From contig MIBJ01000025.1 of NCBI GenBank assembly GCA_001829495.1, positions 1 through 52,739 of the forward strand: DNA of 52,739 bases. The letters are read 5' to 3'. Source of the DNA: Spirochaetes bacterium RBG_16_49_21 (GTDB lineage Bacteria; Spirochaetota; UBA4802; UBA5550). The position numbers and the translations under genes are program-made. Below, piece after piece: positions 32,301 through 40,011 of the stretch. The notes beneath the pieces are model-generated. The model saw only the letters and a list, made by a program, of their open reading frames with translations. It searched no databases and was not told the DNA's origin. Numbering within the stretch: position 1 is the first letter of the stretch; every line of letters starts with the position of its first letter.

Positions 32301-33515
32301 TATATCCTCACCGCCTACCTGTATCGCTACGTCCTGACTATTGGTGGGATTTTCCGGAAGATCTGACAAGTCAGCTATGGGAGCGCACGTGTCGATGAGC
32401 CAGGTATAACTGGTGGGACCCGAAGACGACTGCCAGTTACCCGCTGCGTCGCGGCCGATTACCTCTATGGTATGCTGGGCAGGCGGATCGCCGGTAAGAT
32501 CGGTTTCAGTGATATGAGTACCGGCGTTAATTTCCCCGCTCCAGCCGCCGCCGTCGATCCGGTATTTATAGGCAGCCACGCCTGCCCCACCCACGACAAT
32601 GTCCGTATCCTGGTTGTTGGTCGGGTTCCCCGGTTTGTTATTAAGGATTACCGTAGGAGGCGCCGTATCAACGGACCAGGCATGCGTGGTGGGCGAAGTG
32701 AGGGATTGCCAATTGTTCAGGGAGTCTTTACCCACTACGTACAGGGTGTAGGTGTCATCAGCAAGTGCGCTCAGCTCTATATGGCTTGATACGCTTATCT
32801 CTCCGCTCCAGCTTCCGTCGTCCAGTTTATATTTATATGATAATATGTCATCGCCCTGGACGGCTATGTCCGTATAGGTTAAATTAGTCGGATTTACCGG
32901 CGTTCCGCTCAGCTCCGCCGCAACAGGACCGCGTCCGAGAAAATCGGCTGTTTTTGTTGTAATATAGTTTCCATTCTTATCAGCTACATTATTGACGTCA
33001 TCACTCGGATTGTGGACTACAAGAGTATACATCTGCCCATGAATCATTTCGTTAGTAGGTGTTCCCTGGACTGAAAGGTTCACCGTCAGGTTGTCGCCGG
33101 CAAGAGAGGCGCTCGTGACCGGAACATCGGGATTCCCGTTTTGTCCCTGTATGCGGTAGTTGGACGCGTTTTCGGCCGATGTTCTTTCCAACCCTTGCGA
33201 TTGATCAAAAAAAACAACACGCACATTGGTATGCGAGGTCGCGGTCACCGTGCTGATATCGGGCGGTACGGTATCAGGAGTGAGCAGGCCGCTGAAAGTG
33301 TATGTTCCCTTGTCTTTATGGCTGTCGAGGTATTTTTTGAACAGATTGCCCGTGCAATTAAGAAGCGCTAAAGCGATAAAAGCCGGCAATAATCCAAATA
33401 AAACTTTTTTTTTGGCTGATGTATATCCGCGGACAGAATTGAGTCTCTGTTTTTGTAAAAAAAAGATGTCTCGTACATAACGAGATTTTATGGATTTAAC
33501 TTTTATAAGTGACAT
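29376..33515 (-). CDS. Giant surface lipoprotein with eight tandem Ig-like repeats and a YfaP-like C-terminus
   Basis: The product is 1379 residues. A hydrophobic segment ends in the relaxed lipobox ALLNC (Cys about 54), of the kind seen in spirochaetes. A SbsA-like Ig domain (about 80-190) follows, then eight repeats of about 90 residues (about 195-930), each with NPTN, Y-K-Y-K-L-D-x-G-x-W-S, LSEGSHTL, GRDxAGNWQ and TYTWTVD-x-T-x-P. Then come a fibronectin-like domain, two carboxypeptidase-regulatory-like domains (GKVLDSMIHAVSGATVDLYR; DANSGSNVTSATLNVYDW) and a C-terminal domain with NAPNDLDLHVVGP typical of YfaP/VWA-associated domains. Adhesion or a structural role on the surface is inferred. 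The real start may be internal, since the N-region before the hydrophobic core is long. Confidence 0.82.
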   Translation of the reverse strand: MSLIKVKSIKSRYVRDIFFLQKQRLNSVRGYTSAKKKVLFGLLPAFIALALLNCTGNLFKKYLDSHKDKGTYTFSGLLTPDTVPPDISTVTATSHTNVRVVFFDQSQGLERTSAENASNYRIQGQNGNPDVPVTSASLAGDNLTVNLSVQGTPTNEMIHGQMYTLVVHNPSDDVNNVADKNGNYITTKTADFLGRGPVAAELSGTPVNPTNLTYTDIAVQGDDILSYKYKLDDGSWSGEISVSSHIELSALADDTYTLYVVGKDSLNNWQSLTSPTTHAWSVDTAPPTVILNNKPGNPTNNQDTDIVVGGAGVAAYKYRIDGGGWSGEINAGTHITETDLTGDPPAQHTIEVIGRDAAGNWQSSSGPTSYTWLIDTCAPIADLSDLPENPTNSQDVAIQVGGEDITAYSYKIDGGGWIGGYPLPSGIELIQTINLLALSEGSHTIEVLGLDSAGNWQSIGSPTTYTWTVDITAPTAIFNSTPQNPSNNVNPTFTVGGTQVATFRYKLDSGVWSGLNPQTSPINLMSGLAEGGHTLSIVGRDLAGNEQPLGSPTSYTWNIDTTAPVATLSGTPANPTNSQSINVTIGGVDVQAYMYKLDSESWSAEIPRATLISRSGLGEGSHTLYVVGKDSAGNWQGFGTATTHAWTIDLTPPTAILNNIPPDPTNQTSIDVIVAGTDVVYYKYKLDSGAWSAEIGVASHIQLSSLSEGSHTLSVIGRDPAGNWQATGSATIHTWEIDLTVPTALLSNTPPNPTNSRTTNITVSGTDVVSYRYRIDGGGWSAETAVASHIQLSGLSEASHTLEVIAKNAAGTWQETGSATTYTWTVDLTPPGATLTGTPANPANYNTADITVAGTGVIYYQYRLDGGGWSADIPVATPITLSGLSEASHTLDVVGRDAAGNYQTVPTGYTWTVDMTAPAAPAVSDTGTYDSDQNLDFSWTNGGDVAEVKIQIATDSGIVYGGADGTSLGTAQTYTYTMSPSDGPRYYGRVKVRDAAANWSGWGTASNGIDVVGGITGKVLDSMIHAVSGATVDLYRTAGHVFASTTSTNASGDFAFTNVPIGSLAYEITVSKTGFNSTTKTNITVTVGTTDVGVLYLVSTAAQPGTISGRSVDANSGSNVTSATLNVYDWSDNLVQTLTTNSSNGTFTTNSFSPGSYTLVFSKTGYFNLTIDNVIVDGNVGDTTNSRYAMCEILTEPHVRVVVQWGNAPNDLDLHVVGPTNNANTGDSRWDGNPIDRFHVYWSNHKSWNENTGLYLRDGDQSGTSSTTSLVQDDTNDYGPEAINLFGYGDGYDNGIYTFTVHNYSSTDWYASTTTATMRVFDSQGLVMQLSLPTGAGNLDFWQAIKINIQGQSRSQRTITVENTFANFSSPNNKSELNW

Positions 33516-33630
33516 AATATTAAAAAATGTTAACTAAATAATTATGAATTTAAAAAATTCTCTAATATTTAATATCTGATCACTCCAATAACAATTAATG
33601 CCTTATATAGAAGAAAAGTCAATAAAAATT

Positions 33631-33652
33631 CCGTCCGGACGGTTTTTTTTTT
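33631..33652. terminator. Bidirectional hairpin terminator candidate
   Basis: The palindrome CCGTCCGGACGG (33631-33642) is flanked by A-rich sequence on one side and ten T residues on the other. Read leftwards it is followed by AATTTTTATT, so it can end the dehydratase operon (stop at 33745). Confidence 0.6.
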
Positions 33653-33744
33653 AAAAAATTATTATTCCTAGCTTATAGCATATTAAATAATTATACATAA
33701 AATATATTTTGTTAAAATTTCTGCATGAAGAATAGAGTTTATTA

Positions 33745-35079
33745 TTAAACCCTCATCTGTCCCTGTTCAAGACTTTTCAGGAACCGGTCGATCCGCGTCT
33801 TTTGGATCAGGAAATCATCACCCCGGTTGTCGATGCAATCGCTGTCCAGTATGAGCATCGGTATCCCGTTCTTTTTAAAGGTTTCCTGCTCCATCCTGGC
33901 TGAGCTGTGGTAATGCCTGCACGATTTCGGGTAAAAGGCGATCAGGCCCTCGCCCTTATTCATTGCTTGAAGGATAAGCGAGCTCCTGGTCCCCACCTGG
34001 CAATAGGTCGGCGTCAGCACGGTTTTTCGCGCCAGCTCCCTGAAAGGGTCGCGGGCATCCATCTCGTCCCAATAGATGTAATTCACATGCGACCCGATGA
34101 TATCAGCCTTCTCCTCAATGTAATCGATCAGGGTATTTGCATAATAAGGCCGGAGATGCGCCCACCGTACCTTAGGTTTTTCGCCGGCCGCGCTCTTCTT
34201 CTTTGCCGCCGCTCTCAACTCATCGTACCGGGATTTATAAACATCCACGATCTGTTCCGTGCCCCACGTTTGCATGAGGTTCACGGCATAATCCATATCC
34301 TTGCTCCCCTGAACCGCGCCCGGCTCCTCGAGCAAAAATTTGTAGCCCAGCAGAAACCACTTGCGCGCCTCATTGGCGAGCTCGATCGTCTCAATCAATT
34401 TGGCTTCATCAAACACGGCTCCGGTTTCACTTGAAATGAACCGCACCATGTCCCCGAGCTGATCAGCCACGTATGAAACCGCATCCTCGTATCTCTTTTT
34501 CCCCTCTTCGTCGGGGCCGTATGACCATACGCTATAGGGTATATCGAGCACGAATTCAGGGCGATTGTATTTATGCGCGGCATACATGGCGAATTTCGCC
34601 GAAGGATCGCATATATGGGTGCTCGTGAGCAGGATGTCGGGAGATGGAAGAATGTCCTCAATCACCGCGCCCCCCCCGGTCTTGATGAATGAGCAAATAT
34701 CTTGAACATACCCGTTCCCCTCCGCGGTTTCCAGCCTTCCGACCGCCAGCCCCATCATGGCCAGCTGCGCGGCGGTCATCTCCACGGTCAGCGGCATGAT
34801 ACCCATCGCGTACATGATCTCGGTCGGCATGAACAGGCTTCTCCATCCCACGAGCTGATATTCGCCCTTCGCCTCCGGACTCCTGCCGTAGCTTCGCAGA
34901 AACTGATCGCTCAGGAGCCTTCCCCGTTTCTGCGAAGCAGTCAGTTCAGACCACGCTCCGGCGAACCGCTCCGCTGCCAGATCCTCCATCTGCCGCTCCG
35001 TCATGCCGGTCAGGGAAACGAAGTTCTTGTATTGAATCTCCCTCTGTTTTCTGTTTTCCTCGGTTATTCTGCCGTTCAT
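33745..35079 (-). CDS. 2-hydroxyacyl-CoA dehydratase family subunit (HgdB/BcrB-like)
   Basis: The product is 444 residues of the HgdB/BcrB/FldB family. The N-terminal part has GWRSLFMPTEIMYAMGIMPL, DICSFIKTG with a conserved Cys, and THICDPSAKF with another; a third region includes YCQVGTRSS and SCRHYH, likely cluster ligands. These subunits form a heterodimer that carries a [4Fe-4S] cluster and dehydrates (R)-2-hydroxyacyl-CoA, or reduces aryl-CoA, after ATP-driven electron injection by the activase. The ATG overlaps the stop of the preceding subunit gene by 4 bp (ATGA). It is the last gene of the operon, followed by a hairpin terminator. Confidence 0.88.
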   Translation of the reverse strand: MNGRITEENRKQREIQYKNFVSLTGMTERQMEDLAAERFAGAWSELTASQKRGRLLSDQFLRSYGRSPEAKGEYQLVGWRSLFMPTEIMYAMGIMPLTVEMTAAQLAMMGLAVGRLETAEGNGYVQDICSFIKTGGGAVIEDILPSPDILLTSTHICDPSAKFAMYAAHKYNRPEFVLDIPYSVWSYGPDEEGKKRYEDAVSYVADQLGDMVRFISSETGAVFDEAKLIETIELANEARKWFLLGYKFLLEEPGAVQGSKDMDYAVNLMQTWGTEQIVDVYKSRYDELRAAAKKKSAAGEKPKVRWAHLRPYYANTLIDYIEEKADIIGSHVNYIYWDEMDARDPFRELARKTVLTPTYCQVGTRSSLILQAMNKGEGLIAFYPKSCRHYHSSARMEQETFKKNGIPMLILDSDCIDNRGDDFLIQKTRIDRFLKSLEQGQMRV

Positions 35080-36128
35080 GCCGCCGACCTCCTGCCGATC
35101 TTCTTGATAAATGACGCAATTTCACGCTCGTTAACCTCTCCGGATATCTCCCCTTCAATCATTTTAACGGGAGCATGCCCGCCGATCATCTCCTTGTATT
35201 GGAGCATCCCCATCTGGAGGTTTGTACAGAACTTGACCGCATAGTAAACGATGCCCTGTATGCGGTAATCCTTGATGATCTGCACGGCGTCGGAAAGCCC
35301 CCGGTTGGCGTGCTCACCGAGCATGCGGGGACACGGCGGCTTTGAAAGATAACGGGCGGCAAGCGCATGGATCGGATCCCCCTCCGTATCCGCCATGCCG
35401 TAAAAATGCCTCACGCCGGTGCACGCGTCTTCAAACACCACGATCCCGCCTGCGTCCTCTACGGCCTCGTGCAATCGCGGGTTCCCGATGCCGCCGTAGA
35501 CCATGACCCGCGGCCGGGCGCTGTTTGAAGCTCTCGAATCGCTCTCCCAGGATGCGAGAAGGCTCTCCAGATCACGATTAAACTCATCGCGCGGCTCCGT
35601 CGTGCTTCTCTGTATGATTTTCAGAGCCTCGACTCCGGTAACGGGCGGGTTGTCGCGTTTTCGCAGCTCGAACAGCCGGGAAAGGAGCGCCCTGGTGCGA
35701 TTGTGCCGCACTATGGACGCGCGCAAGGCATCGTCCGTTATCTTCCCGTATCTCAGCTCTATTTTATCTTTTAAATGGCGGAGGCTTTGGGAAAAAAATG
35801 CAATGCTTTTCTCGTTGCAGACGCGCGGCACGTCAAGCAGATGGATACACTCGGGCTTGATGTCGTTTTGCTTGAACAGCCAGCCGTCGTAGAGCCGGCG
35901 CATGCATTCACAGGAATGAGCAACGACTACACCGTCCAGAAAGTCGTAGGAGCCGCCGAGCGCCCCTCCCATGCAGCTCCGCACATACGAGCAAATCGAG
36001 TCACCCAGATACACGTCTTCATGCGCCTTACCCGAATCCTCACGGATACCGTAGGCGGCGCACCCTGCCGCCTCGAATAGCTCAGTCGGCGTATAGGAAC
36101 AGAACCAGCCTATTGTTGCCTTAAGCAC
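35076..36128 (-). CDS. 2-hydroxyacyl-CoA dehydratase family subunit (HgdA/BcrC-like)
   Basis: The product is 350 residues starting at GTG 36128, chosen because GGAGGAG lies 4 bases before it and because the family begins IGWFCSYTPTELFEAAG; an ATG twelve codons upstream lies inside the activase gene. Conserved Cys residues are in CSYTP, DSICSYVRSC and AHSCECMRRL. The protein pairs with the product of the next gene. Start and stop overlap both neighbours (8 and 4 bp), so the three proteins are translationally coupled. Substrate (2-hydroxyacyl-CoA or aromatic acyl-CoA) cannot be told from sequence. Confidence 0.87.
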   Translation of the reverse strand: MLKATIGWFCSYTPTELFEAAGCAAYGIREDSGKAHEDVYLGDSICSYVRSCMGGALGGSYDFLDGVVVAHSCECMRRLYDGWLFKQNDIKPECIHLLDVPRVCNEKSIAFFSQSLRHLKDKIELRYGKITDDALRASIVRHNRTRALLSRLFELRKRDNPPVTGVEALKIIQRSTTEPRDEFNRDLESLLASWESDSRASNSARPRVMVYGGIGNPRLHEAVEDAGGIVVFEDACTGVRHFYGMADTEGDPIHALAARYLSKPPCPRMLGEHANRGLSDAVQIIKDYRIQGIVYYAVKFCTNLQMGMLQYKEMIGGHAPVKMIEGEISGEVNEREIASFIKKIGRRSAA

Positions 36129-37626
36129 TTTTCTCCTCCCTCTCTTCATCATTTGATATTTCATAAAACTCCTTGCATGCGTATAGGGTCTCCACCGGTC
36201 TTGAGCCGATAAACAGCTTTACGATGTCGCAAATCCTCTCGCTTTTGCAGTTCACGGCCTTGTGCTTGCCGCACTCTGAGAATACTGAGACGATCTTCGC
36301 AATGTTTTCAAAGCCCCTGAAACCGGTGGATTCGATCCCGATTTTGCGCGCGTGAAGGGCCATCCCTATCGCTCCCATGACATCGTGGTGCGTCGGAACG
36401 ATTATCTCGCAGGCACTCCCCTTTGCCTCCTGGATGCAGTCCTGCAGCGCCTTCGTCACGCCTATATTCGCAGCAACTCCTCCCTGAAAGATTACCGGCG
36501 AGGTCAATTTCTTTTTATCAATGCCGAGCGTGGAAAAAAAATTCATGGCCAAAGACCGGTGCAGCCCGGCTATGATGTTCTCTTTCGTGTTGCCCTTGGC
36601 CTGTTCAGCTATCAGGTCCCTGCCGACAAACACGGTGCATATACTTGAGAACCGGTAAGGCTTTGGGGCCGTGAGGGAGATTCTGCCGAAATCCTCAATG
36701 GGAATGCCGAGCCGTGCGGCCTGCGCATTGAGGAACGCCCCGGTCCCGGCGCCGCACTTTTTGTTCATGCCTGCGTCATCAAGCATCCCGTCGCTTATGT
36801 ACAACACCTTTGAATCCTGGCCGCCTATGTCAAACACGACCTTGGCGTCTGGATACATGTGGATCGCCGCTTCCGCATGGGCGTCCAGCTCTGTCTCGTA
36901 CACGTCGGCGTTTACCACCGCCCGGGCGATCTCATGACCGCTGCCGGTGACTCCGGTTCCGGCTATTTCAGCGTTTCGGGGAATCGAAGCGGCCACCCGC
37001 GCAATCGATTTCTTTATGTTGTTGAGTACGTCCCCTTCGGTCAGAGTGTAGTCGGTCTCCAATACGATACCGGTCTGGTCTACAAAAGCCGAATTTATGG
37101 AGATAGAGCCCGCATCTATTCCAAGATACCCCCGCAAAACAGGCGCCCATTCATTATTCTCATTGGGATATGCGTACAGTCCGTCCTCTTTTTGAAGGTA
37201 TTTGTATATCGGCCGGTCCATGGACTTAAACGAATTATCCAGGTATGCCAGAATGCCGGACGCCCCCCCTGTGCTTATACGCTGCTCAGCGCTCACCTTT
37301 ATCCAGATATCAGATCTGGTGGCGTCAACCCTTATTACAGCCCCCTCTCCCTGGCGGGTCTCAGGCATAATAGTCTCACCGAAGTCGCGTGCGCAAAGAT
37401 CTGAAGCAGCTTCTGCTTCGATTTTTAAACCCACAGCGGATATCCCCGCCTGCTCAACCGCCGACCATGCATCGATCTTTCTTTCTACATGGCTTTTCAG
37501 AAAGCGAAACGGAATGCGGAAATATACCTGATTTGCGTTCACCGGATATGCGCCAAATGCCTGCAACTCTTTGTCCGGATTATCTGAGCTGTTTATAGAA
37601 CCAGCCTTTTTTCCTTTGATGTTCAA
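36121..37626 (-). CDS. CoA-substrate-specific enzyme activase (BadF/HgdC-type ATPase) with N-terminal extension
   Basis: The product is 501 residues starting at TTG 37626, with AAGGAGG 5 bases upstream; the frame is open further but the operator lies there. The C-terminal 300 residues are an ASKHA ATPase: YLGIDAGSISINS, GVTGSG, FDIGGQDSKV, and KCGAGTGAFLN and SSICTVF, whose two Cys match the ligands of the cluster shared by the activase dimer. It hydrolyses ATP to push an electron into the dehydratase. The N-terminal 170 residues are not part of the normal activase (HgdC is about 260 residues) and I do not recognise them. It is the first gene of the operon. Confidence 0.85.
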   Translation of the reverse strand: MNIKGKKAGSINSSDNPDKELQAFGAYPVNANQVYFRIPFRFLKSHVERKIDAWSAVEQAGISAVGLKIEAEAASDLCARDFGETIMPETRQGEGAVIRVDATRSDIWIKVSAEQRISTGGASGILAYLDNSFKSMDRPIYKYLQKEDGLYAYPNENNEWAPVLRGYLGIDAGSISINSAFVDQTGIVLETDYTLTEGDVLNNIKKSIARVAASIPRNAEIAGTGVTGSGHEIARAVVNADVYETELDAHAEAAIHMYPDAKVVFDIGGQDSKVLYISDGMLDDAGMNKKCGAGTGAFLNAQAARLGIPIEDFGRISLTAPKPYRFSSICTVFVGRDLIAEQAKGNTKENIIAGLHRSLAMNFFSTLGIDKKKLTSPVIFQGGVAANIGVTKALQDCIQEAKGSACEIIVPTHHDVMGAIGMALHARKIGIESTGFRGFENIAKIVSVFSECGKHKAVNCKSERICDIVKLFIGSRPVETLYACKEFYEISNDEEREEKSA

Positions 37627-37698
37627 AGTATCCTCCTTATATATTATGATTGTTGTTTTTAACTCTGATCCAGCCGGCAATATTAAATAAACTATTTT

Positions 37699-37744
37699 GG
37701 ACTGACTGGTCAGTATCAAATAATTTAGACACGAAACTTGTCAA
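37699..37744 (-). promoter_or_regulatory. Promoter and TetR-type operator of the dehydratase operon
   Basis: On the minus strand TTGACA (37744-37739) is followed after 18 bases by TTTGAT and directly by the perfect palindrome ACTGAC-CA-GTCAGT (37701-37714), placed where a repressor would cover the start site. Over 18 bp it matches the site in front of the TetR gene (48247-48264) at 13 positions. Confidence 0.6.
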
Positions 37745-37960
37745 GAATATTTTTTATAAATTTTTAATAGGCATATATCAGAGAGTAATGGGGGTCAGAG
37801 CAATTCAAAAGGCGGCAAGCTTAAAGGTCAGAGTAAGCTTAAGTAAGCTAAAAGAAAAAACCGTGTTGCTTGTTAAGGGAGTTGGGGGTCAGAGCAAAGT
37901 CAAAAAGGTTAAAAGCGGCTGTATTAAGGGGTCAGAGCAACAATTTTTCCTCCCGGAACC
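37745..37960. repeat. Cluster of four RAYT-type GGTCAGAG repeats in a gene-free stretch
   Basis: Between the dehydratase promoter and the redox genes no real gene is seen. TGGGGGTCAGAGC lies at 37789-37801 and 37883-37895, AAGGGGTCAGAGC at 37925-37937, and a partial GGTCAGAG at 37826-37833, all in the same orientation and separated by 24-50 bases of A-rich sequence. They match the motif flanking the transposase at 19655. Confidence 0.6.
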
Positions 37961-38473
37961 CTAAATGAACCTTTCGAAGCGCTCCTTTTTGGCTTTGCAC
38001 ACCGGGCAAACTTCAGGGGGCTCCTCCCTCCCGCACAGATAGCCGCACACCTTGCAGCGCCATACCGGAAGGCTCAGACGGGACAGCGGCGACGATTTAA
38101 TCGCGTCCGCGTTCCTTTTCCGAATATGATCGGGCGGACGGCGCTCGGGAATCGGCTTGGCCTGCTTCCGGCCGCCGAGTACTTTCTGTGAAACGTACAG
38201 GGCGCAGTAACAGGCGTCGTATTCGGTCAGGTCGCTGTCCCGGTAATCGCAGGGGCATATGATATCGAGATCATCCGATTTGTCGCCGGACGCGAGCCTG
38301 CACGGGCAGGCCCAGTACCCGTACCGGTTTTCATTGATGAGAAGGCCCCGCACCAGGTCTTTGGTAAACATTATGTCAGGATTCAGGTGATACCCTGATT
38401 GTTCCGCTTCCCTGTTCAGCTTATTATAAAGCCGATCAATCGCTTCCGAAGATATCTCGACATTACGATTCAT
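37961..38473 (-). CDS. Ferredoxin:thioredoxin reductase catalytic-chain-like protein fused to rubredoxin-like domain
   Basis: The product is 170 residues. Residues 1-110 match the FTR catalytic chain: [17 protein letters not shown] and [11 protein letters not shown] provide the CPC, CPC and CxC cysteines for the [4Fe-4S] cluster and the adjacent redox disulfide. After a linker, residues about 135-170 ([11 protein letters not shown] and [13 protein letters not shown]) form a rubredoxin-type Fe site. Electrons could pass from rubredoxin-type iron to the cluster and then to a disulfide partner. The start overlaps the glutaredoxin stop by 4 bp (ATGA), so that protein is the likely partner. Spacings between cysteines differ slightly from plant FTR. 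Confidence 0.85.
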   Translation of the reverse strand: MNRNVEISSEAIDRLYNKLNREAEQSGYHLNPDIMFTKDLVRGLLINENRYGYWACPCRLASGDKSDDLDIICPCDYRDSDLTEYDACYCALYVSQKVLGGRKQAKPIPERRPPDHIRKRNADAIKSSPLSRLSLPVWRCKVCGYLCGREEPPEVCPVCKAKKERFERFI

Positions 38474-38751
38474 TTTACGAGCTCCCGTATCTTTTCTTCA
38501 TCAAAACCGACTATGCAGGACTCGCTATTGATCACCAGGGTCGGATACGAGCATTGCGGATTCCATTGGCGTATTGTGTCTTTTACGCCGGCCGTCTCCT
38601 CGCCGCTCAGGAGATCGACATAGGTATAATAATAATCAATCTTAAGCTCATCCAGAAGATTTCTGGCCTTCTTGCACCAGATGCAGGTGCTGAGCGCATA
38701 GAGTATTATTGTGCCGACGTTTTTACCTTCGACATGCGACAGCTCGGGCAT
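38470..38751 (-). CDS. Glutaredoxin-family protein (CIWC active site)
   Basis: The product is 93 residues from the ATG at 38751 (AAGGAG 7 bases before it). The fold has [21 protein letters not shown] with the redox pair C-I-W-C, then the cis-Pro YPTLVI and a glycine-aspartate [10 protein letters not shown]. Glutaredoxins pass electrons to protein disulfides. Its coupling to an FTR-like/rubredoxin protein suggests it is reduced by that protein, not by glutathione. Confidence 0.88.
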   Translation of the reverse strand: MPELSHVEGKNVGTIILYALSTCIWCKKARNLLDELKIDYYYTYVDLLSGEETAGVKDTIRQWNPQCSYPTLVINSESCIVGFDEEKIRELVK

Positions 38752-38890
38752 GATGTTCTCCTTTGCTATAACAAGCATTCATTAGCGAAACAAGGAACCG
38801 CGATATCAAAAATTATTAATACCCATCATGAAATAGATTATTATAAAGGTGAAGTCAATACAAAAAATTAATGCCCGGCCGGTCTCAGTG

Positions 38891-38927
38891 ATTTTTGCCC
38901 CGCCGCCTCCGGCGGCGGGGCAAAAAT
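38891..38927. repeat. Perfect 37-bp palindrome with 17-bp arms
   Basis: Arms ATTTTTGCCCCGCCGCC and its exact reverse complement flank a TCC loop. T residues lie at the 5' side and A residues at the 3' side on both strands, so it is not a standard terminator. It lies between the divergent glutaredoxin and barrel-protein genes. Confidence 0.7.
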
Positions 38928-39022
38928 GAATAATCATGAGCAGTTATGCGACAAGTCTAATATTTATTTATATATTAAGTTTACAACCGCAATTGCCGAT
39001 GTTTGAAAAAAATAAGCCTATA

Positions 39023-39961
39023 ATGATCCAGAGATTAAACTCAATGCGCAACTTTTTCAAAGCCGCCTTAATTCCCTCGTTAATTCTGGTGCTCTGTGTT
39101 ATTTCATCAACGGCCTCAGGAGACGTAATCATTTTAAAAGACGGAAGCATCTATCTCGGCCAGATAAAAAGCGCCGACAGCAAAGGCATTGTGATTGAAA
39201 GCTTCGGGAAAGACACCACCATTTCCCAGTCAAAAATCGTGAAATCGAGCAAAGACGTCCGCGATATTGCCGGGATCCCGGTCGAAGTGTTGATGAAGGA
39301 CGGCTCAATCATGAAGGGCGAAGTCCTGAACTATGACGATGAAATCGGCCTTTTGATCAGGGCGGATTTCGGGACCCTGACACTCAAGGCGGACCGTATC
39401 GTGTCGATTCACAACAGCGTGCAGAAAAAGCTATACTATGGGCCAAGTGCGCATATCGGGATTACTTCAGGGATCTATTTCCCGGTGGGAGGGTTTAAAG
39501 CAGATTTCATGAATCAGCCCTTTATTTCCCTGTTCACGGAAATAAATTCCGGGTTCGCACGCGGCCTGTTTTTCGGGGCCGACTTGGGATATTTCTTTTT
39601 AAGATATAAGCCGGACAGAGACATTCAATATAATTCCTTTACCCTCAAAGCCTATGCGCAGTACCGTTTCCTTGATTTCAGGACCCTGAAGAGCGCCGCG
39701 CGGATTTTCGTGCCTTTCGTGTCCGCCGGAGCGGGCATTATCTATATCGCGCGCAGGGACGAAAGGCTCCTGTCTCTCCTGACCTTCGCCGACACGCGAA
39801 AAAACGAAATTGACGCGCTTTATAACGCTGCGCTGGGGCTCGACCTGTGCGCAACCGATAACGTTATAATACGAGTACAGGGAGGCTGGCTCGCGATCCA
39901 GCAAAAGTCATCCCTTTTAAATTCTTTCACCGCGGGCCTTGGCTTTATAGGGGCATTTTAA
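39023..39961 (+). CDS. Outer-membrane beta-barrel protein with two KDGSxxxGxI modules
   Basis: The product is about 312 residues from ATG 39023; ATG 39044 (MRNFFKAALIPSL) is equally possible and ATG 38936 less so. A signal peptide ending ISSTASG is followed by two copies of a small beta domain (VIILKDGSIYLGQIKSADSK; VEVLMKDGSIMKGEVLNYDD), then a barrel with strands like YYGPSAHIGITSGIYFPVGG and the terminal Phe of GFIGAF. It shares its layout with the protein at 28477. The small domain is like Sm-fold modules that occur at the N-terminus of surface proteins. Function unknown. Confidence 0.7.
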   Translation: MIQRLNSMRNFFKAALIPSLILVLCVISSTASGDVIILKDGSIYLGQIKSADSKGIVIESFGKDTTISQSKIVKSSKDVRDIAGIPVEVLMKDGSIMKGEVLNYDDEIGLLIRADFGTLTLKADRIVSIHNSVQKKLYYGPSAHIGITSGIYFPVGGFKADFMNQPFISLFTEINSGFARGLFFGADLGYFFLRYKPDRDIQYNSFTLKAYAQYRFLDFRTLKSAARIFVPFVSAGAGIIYIARRDERLLSLLTFADTRKNEIDALYNAALGLDLCATDNVIIRVQGGWLAIQQKSSLLNSFTAGLGFIGAF

Positions 39962-40011
39962 TTTGATTTTCAGAGGTTCTCTCATTATTCTTTGCTTAGG
40001 ATAACCGCGGT

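Noticed and set aside
37650-37964. 104-codon plus-strand frame
   Set aside because: It translates the RAYT-type repeat cluster and has no ribosome-binding site.
38891-38927. Rho-independent terminator
   Set aside because: On both strands the T run precedes and the A run follows the stem, the wrong polarity.
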